NCBI RefSeq assembly: GCF_900142015.1
Contig: NZ_FQZN01000012.1
Location: 1 to 64,000 of the forward strand
Direction of reading: 5' to 3'
DNA length: 64,000 nt
Origin: Bacteroides stercorirosoris
GTDB lineage: Bacteria; Bacteroidota; Bacteroidia; Bacteroidales; Bacteroidaceae
Numbering within the stretch: the stretch's first letter is position 1; each line of letters opens with the position of its first letter. The translations under genes and the position numbers were made by a program. Below the pieces are notes generated by a model. The model saw only the letters and a program-made list of their open reading frames with translations, had not been told where the DNA came from and did not search any database. This document shows, piece after piece, positions 60,699 through 64,000 of the stretch.

Positions 60699-61139
60699 AT
60701 GAGTAAACAAAACCCATTGAAGGAAGCCATCCAGTCTTATTTGGATGAGCGGGCAAAGGTTGATGAACTGTTTGCTGTTGCTTATAAAAAGAAGAATAAG
60801 AGTATAGATGAGTGTTGCACATATATCATGGGAGAAGCCAAGAAAAGAGGCAATGCCGTATGCATGTCCGATGATGAAGTATTCGGATTAGCTGTCCACT
60901 ACTATGATGAAGACAACATTAAGCTAAATAAACTTCCTGCCAACGTTAAGGCCTCCGCTTCCGTCACCAGCAACAACGCATCCGCATCCAAACCAGTAAA
61001 GCTTACTGAGGAAGATGAGAAAAGAGCGCGTGAAGCAGCAATTAAGCGTCTGGCGGAAGAGCAATATGTTTTGCTCAAGAAAAAGCCATCACGGTCAAAG
61101 AAAGAAGTTACAGAAGTCCAACAAATGAGTTTATTCTAA
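60699..61139 (+). CDS. PcfK-like protein
   Basis: 146 residues. Matches the PcfK-like family: MSKQNPLKEAIQSYLDERAK, SIDECCTYIMGEAKKRGNAV and a C-terminal basic region ending EVQQMSLF. PcfK was named from enterococcal conjugation (pCF10), where its role is unclear. It ends on the first base of the PcfJ-like gene, a conserved pair in Bacteroides elements. Confidence 0.75.
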   Translation: MSKQNPLKEAIQSYLDERAKVDELFAVAYKKKNKSIDECCTYIMGEAKKRGNAVCMSDDEVFGLAVHYYDEDNIKLNKLPANVKASASVTSNNASASKPVKLTEEDEKRAREAAIKRLAEEQYVLLKKKPSRSKKEVTEVQQMSLF

Positions 61140-62473
61140 TGAAACCAAAGACTAAATTACAGAAACAGGTGGTGGAACTATCTAATCAGCTTCCACCGCT
61201 GACAGAGGCTCAACGGGAATATCCGTATAAGCATCTGTTCAAGAACACCGGCTATTATTGGAAGAAGGGTGAAGTATGGTGCCAGTGCTGCGGTCATGTT
61301 GATGAAGTACTAAAACCGTCGCTTGCTGTATCTATTGGCGTGGGAACACATATTTGCCCGCAGTGTGGCGAAAGCCTGGTGCTGGAACACTGGAACCAAT
61401 CAAATAGGCGTTATTCCAACGAGAAAAGGATATATTCTATAATACAGCCTTACAAAGGATGGATGGTTATTCGTTCCTTCGATGTACAGCGTAATAACAC
61501 GAAGGGGACTGCTGTAAAATTCTTTATGTCTGAAATATATCAGAATTGGATATCAGAAGATGGCAAAGAGGTTATTCTGGGCAAACAATATACGCGTAGT
61601 CCATTTCATTTTACTTGGAATTATGATAGTGAGATGGATGTGAAGTTTCATAATCATAAGGCTTCAGGTTATTATGAGATGCAGGATGTTTTCGATGTGT
61701 CCGACAATTATTTCTATCCGGTAGTCAGGGTGACGCCCATATTAAAACGTAATGGCTGGACGAATAAACTTTTGAAATTGAGGGTATCAGTAATAGATGT
61801 GATCCGGCAGTTATTATCTAATCCCGTCGCCGAGACTATGGTAAAAACCGGACAATTGTCTGTATTCAGGCACATGCTATTGAAAGGTCAGTATACTATT
61901 CCCTACGCCCATGCCCTGAATATATGCAACCGCAATGGGTATATAATAGATGATGCGTCTATATGGTTTGATTATATGGACATGCTGGCTTATTTTAATA
62001 TGGATACTCATAACGCCCGCTATGTCTGCCCCCGGGACCTGAAAGCAGAACACGACAAGCTGATGAAGCGGAAGAGACGCATAGAGAATAAGCGGAAACT
62101 TGAAGAACGTCTTAAGGAAGCTGCGCAGTGGGAAGAAGAGTATAAGAAAGAAAAAGGCCGGTTCTTTGGCTTGTGCATCAACGCCGAAGACATCATAATA
62201 ACGGTTTTGCAAAGCGTTTCTGAGTTTGTTGAAGAAGCGGAAATTATGCATCATTGTGTGTATAGTAATCAATATTTCAAAAATAAGAATTCTCTTATTC
62301 TGTCTGCAAAGGATAAGGAAGGAAAGCACTTGGAAACTGTAGAACTAAATTTGGCTACTATGCAGGTGGTTCAGTCTCGCGGAGTATGTAATAAGAATAC
62401 CGAATATCATAACCGCATTATTGGGCTTGTGAAACAGAACATCGGTTTAATCCGCAAAAAGGTAGCATCATGA
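61139..62473 (+). CDS. PcfJ-like protein with zinc ribbon
   Basis: 444 residues. An N-terminal zinc ribbon (CQCCGHVDEVL then CPQCGESLVLE, about 49-80) and the C-terminal PcfJ domain (FVEEAEIMHHCVYSNQYFKN, VELNLATMQVVQSRGVCNKN). PcfJ proteins occur in conjugative elements and phages without known biochemistry; the HHC motif and acidic residues could be catalytic. It overlaps the next gene by four bases. Confidence 0.75.
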   Translation: MKPKTKLQKQVVELSNQLPPLTEAQREYPYKHLFKNTGYYWKKGEVWCQCCGHVDEVLKPSLAVSIGVGTHICPQCGESLVLEHWNQSNRRYSNEKRIYSIIQPYKGWMVIRSFDVQRNNTKGTAVKFFMSEIYQNWISEDGKEVILGKQYTRSPFHFTWNYDSEMDVKFHNHKASGYYEMQDVFDVSDNYFYPVVRVTPILKRNGWTNKLLKLRVSVIDVIRQLLSNPVAETMVKTGQLSVFRHMLLKGQYTIPYAHALNICNRNGYIIDDASIWFDYMDMLAYFNMDTHNARYVCPRDLKAEHDKLMKRKRRIENKRKLEERLKEAAQWEEEYKKEKGRFFGLCINAEDIIITVLQSVSEFVEEAEIMHHCVYSNQYFKNKNSLILSAKDKEGKHLETVELNLATMQVVQSRGVCNKNTEYHNRIIGLVKQNIGLIRKKVAS

Positions 62474-62706
62474 TAACACTCGGAAATGATGGTCTGCCTG
62501 TTGGCAGAAGGAAGAGTAACTACATGAATATCGACGGGGCATTACACAAACGTTGCACCCATTGCGGGAAATACTTCCGTCTGAAATATTTTTATCCCTT
62601 GAAGTATCGACGTAATGGAGAAATACATGAGTCTCTGCAATCATGGTGTAAGTTCTGCATGGTGGAAGGATGTTGTAAGAGGGCGAAAGAAAAGAGGGAA
62701 ATATAA
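62470..62706 (+). CDS. Small zinc-finger phage protein
   Basis: 78 residues. Two CxxC pairs (RCTHCGKYF and WCKFCMVEGC) with a beta strand between form a zinc ribbon. Likely nucleic-acid binding. Starts on the overlapping ATGA of the PcfJ-like gene. Confidence 0.55.
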   Translation: MITLGNDGLPVGRRKSNYMNIDGALHKRCTHCGKYFRLKYFYPLKYRRNGEIHESLQSWCKFCMVEGCCKRAKEKREI

Positions 62707-62713
62707 AGAATCA

Positions 62714-62741
62714 GATGGCCTCGTAAATCGCGAGTCATCTT
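62714..62741 (+). other. Intergenic hairpin
   Basis: AGATG ... CTCG pairs with CGAG ... CATCT, with small internal mismatches, in the 50-base gap before the next gene. Possible processing or attenuation site. Confidence 0.4.
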
Positions 62742-62756
62742 CAAAACAATACAGTA

Positions 62757-62984
62757 ATGAATAAGATATTAAAGCAAGGTGATATATATAAATACCCCAA
62801 AGGTACAAACGTGAGAATTAAAGATAGCGTACAATGCCATCAACAATACCATGACGGAGGTACTCTTATCTTTCAAGATAGGAAAGATGTAGATAAGGGT
62901 GAATATCGTGTAGGCATTCAAGTAGAATTAGGAGTTTGTTTTGATTTCCATCCAGATGATTACGAATTGATTAAAACAATTTAG
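62757..62984 (+). CDS. Small hypothetical phage protein
   Basis: 75 residues, compact beta-rich pattern (GDIYKYPKGTNVRIKDSVQC). Not recognised. Two bases before the next gene. Confidence 0.5.
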   Translation: MNKILKQGDIYKYPKGTNVRIKDSVQCHQQYHDGGTLIFQDRKDVDKGEYRVGIQVELGVCFDFHPDDYELIKTI

Positions 62985-62986
62985 AA

Positions 62987-63286
62987 ATGAATATATCAAA
63001 GATAAAAAAGCTGAAAAATCAAGCTATTAGAGAGGCTCAAATTGAAGTTGATAGGATATTCAAGAAGTATTCTTCAATGATTAATGAAGAAATCGCCTTG
63101 CAAATTCCTAAAGGTCAAACCCTTTTATCATGCAATGGATTATGCATTATTACAGATAGTGAAGGGAATGAAATCAGAAACGGTTCGGCTTGGTCGAGAG
63201 TTAAAGGATATGATAAGGAAATGGATTTTTTGCGGAATTGCAATACTCTACCGATAGCTCTGAACTATCGGGTACTATTAATGTAA
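62987..63286 (+). CDS. Small hypothetical phage protein
   Basis: 99 residues. An amphipathic helix (residues 1-40) followed by a small beta domain (TLLSCNGLCIITDSEGNEIR). Not recognised. Confidence 0.5.
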   Translation: MNISKIKKLKNQAIREAQIEVDRIFKKYSSMINEEIALQIPKGQTLLSCNGLCIITDSEGNEIRNGSAWSRVKGYDKEMDFLRNCNTLPIALNYRVLLM

Positions 63287-63335
63287 GGCAATCTATCGCA
63301 GGAAAGAGAGTCATTTAATTAAAAACTAATTAGAA

Positions 63336-63614
63336 ATGAAGTTAAAAGACATAGTAAGCCAATTGGCTAATCGAATAAACCAACCTCATGTAATAGAGTG
63401 CTATTTGCGGAAAGTATATGCGAAAGGTTACGAAAATGGGAGAAAAGAATCCCCTTGGCATGAAGTCAGTGAGGAGCCGAAGAAAGGTGAGCATATATGT
63501 GTGCAATTTAGTAGCGGGAACTTAACATCATGGTATGCTACATCTAATATCAGAAAGGATTTTGAAGACTATAATGCTATCAGATGGGCGTATGTTTCTG
63601 ATTTAATCAAATAG
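63336..63614 (+). CDS. DUF551-like small phage protein
   Basis: 92 residues. The C-terminal half (WHEVSEEPKKGEHICVQF ... AIRWAYVSDLI) matches the DUF551 pattern found in many phage genomes; function unknown. Overlaps nothing; the next small gene starts two bases later. Confidence 0.55.
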   Translation: MKLKDIVSQLANRINQPHVIECYLRKVYAKGYENGRKESPWHEVSEEPKKGEHICVQFSSGNLTSWYATSNIRKDFEDYNAIRWAYVSDLIK

Positions 63615-63615
63615 T

Positions 63616-63759
63616 ATGAATAATATTATAGTGTTTGTGATGTGGGTTCTCTGGTTGGTAGCCTCGGTAATTCTTGCAATTAGCATATTTGGTTGGCCGT
63701 TAGTATTTGGGGATGATTGGTCGGAGCTCGGTAGTAATTTGATTGGAAAAATGAAATAG
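63616..63759 (+). CDS. Small membrane protein, 47 residues
   Basis: MNNIIVFVMWVLWLVASVIL and a second hydrophobic run: a single-pass or hairpin membrane protein. Too short for the usual cut-offs but flanked tightly by genes on both sides, which supports it. Confidence 0.5.
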   Translation: MNNIIVFVMWVLWLVASVILAISIFGWPLVFGDDWSELGSNLIGKMK

Positions 63760-63761
63760 TA

Positions 63762-64000
63762 ATGAAACCTCAGACAGAAAGTCAGATTCAAAAGGATTGC
63801 GTAAGATGGTTCAGGCAGGTATATCCTGCTATTGAGCCACTCTTCTTTGCTGTGCCTAATGGTGGAGCAAGAAATGCGTGGACGGCTAAGATCATGAAGG
63901 ATGAAGGTGTGCGGGCAGGTGTAGCGGATTTGCTTCTGTTATTACCCAGGTCTGGTTATGCGTTCCTGTGTATCGAGATGAAGAAGCCGGGAGGTATGCA
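63762..64000 (+). CDS. VRR-NUC domain nuclease, cut by the window end
   Basis: MKPQTESQIQKDCVRWFRQV then FFAVPNGGARNAWTAKIMKD; the VRR-NUC fold shows the VPNGG, GVRAGVADLLLLLP and FLCIEMKKPGG stretches that carry the catalytic Asp, Glu and Lys. Phage VRR-NUC proteins act as Holliday-junction or replication nucleases. The C-terminus lies outside the window. Confidence 0.75.
   Translation, partial: MKPQTESQIQKDCVRWFRQVYPAIEPLFFAVPNGGARNAWTAKIMKDEGVRAGVADLLLLLPRSGYAFLCIEMKKPGGM

Larger units (their letters stand above)
49840..64000. mobile_element. Integrated element, probably a temperate phage (left end and early region)
   Basis: Begins at the tRNA-Arg attachment core and continues beyond the window. 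Contents: divergent lysogeny and early operons around a repressor, then annealing, nuclease, helicase and Pcf-like genes in one direction, tightly packed, many small and of unknown function. No integrase, terminase, capsid or conjugation gene is visible, so an integrative conjugative element cannot be excluded, although ERF, NinB and a SNF2 helicase favour a phage. Confidence 0.75.

Overview
The window is a chromosomal segment of a gut-type Bacteroides (Bacteroidota). This rests on Bacteroides-style promoters (a TAnnTTTG box at -7, sometimes with TTTG about 20 bases further upstream), a TamL lipoprotein, DUF4248/DUF4296/DUF4476/DUF3332 proteins, 6-bladed beta-propeller and Oar-like outer-membrane proteins, and a xylose operon headed by a Nudix-fold regulator. 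I cannot fix the species by reading alone.

Layout: 1-565 is the end of an insertion sequence (ISAon1/ISL3-like), with its terminal repeat at 554-565. From 0.6 to 49.4 kb is ordinary host core and accessory DNA. It holds an MFS efflux gene; a phosphoethanolamine transferase and a BamA-like barrel; NDH-2 and DoxX; tamL divergent from an rRNA methyltransferase; a lipoprotein-processing and translation block (DUF4296, lspA, DksA-like, ileS); a GNAT-nitrilase fusion; an Oar-like TonB receptor; the xylose operon (regulator, xylB, xylA, transporter); fabD; a patch of small accessory genes at 30-36 kb; an Fe-S/DUF362 redox cluster at 37-42 kb; and an alpha-glucan block (patatin, amylase, glgB) at 42-48.6 kb.

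From about 49.84 kb to the window end lies the early region of an integrated element, most likely a temperate phage. Its left junction is the 3' half of a tRNA-Arg(TCT) gene (49840-49881), a classic attachment core. A leftward lysogeny and cargo block (two envelope-type proteins, a membrane protein, a Cro/CI-like repressor) is divided by an operator-like intergenic region from a rightward early operon. That operon carries small unknown proteins, a LuxR-type helix-turn-helix protein, an ERF annealing protein, a PD-(D/E)XK nuclease, a NinB-like protein, a SNF2 helicase, PcfK- and PcfJ-like proteins and a VRR-NUC nuclease cut by the window end. No integrase, terminase or structural gene is visible, so 'prophage' is an inference from gene content.

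The most unusual content is non-coding. In the element, 53491-53967 holds no gene but contains two hairpins with the same 17-base loop motif on different, fully complementary stems, plus a separate domain closed by an 8-bp helix; a smaller element with similar flanks precedes the gene at 54598. At 56169-56224 there is a tRNA-like sequence with an acceptor stem and T arm but no room for both a D arm and an anticodon arm. An 18-bp motif is repeated four times at 51453-51561. The host part has several long low-complexity inverted repeats between genes and a 22-bp tandem array at 18361-18514.
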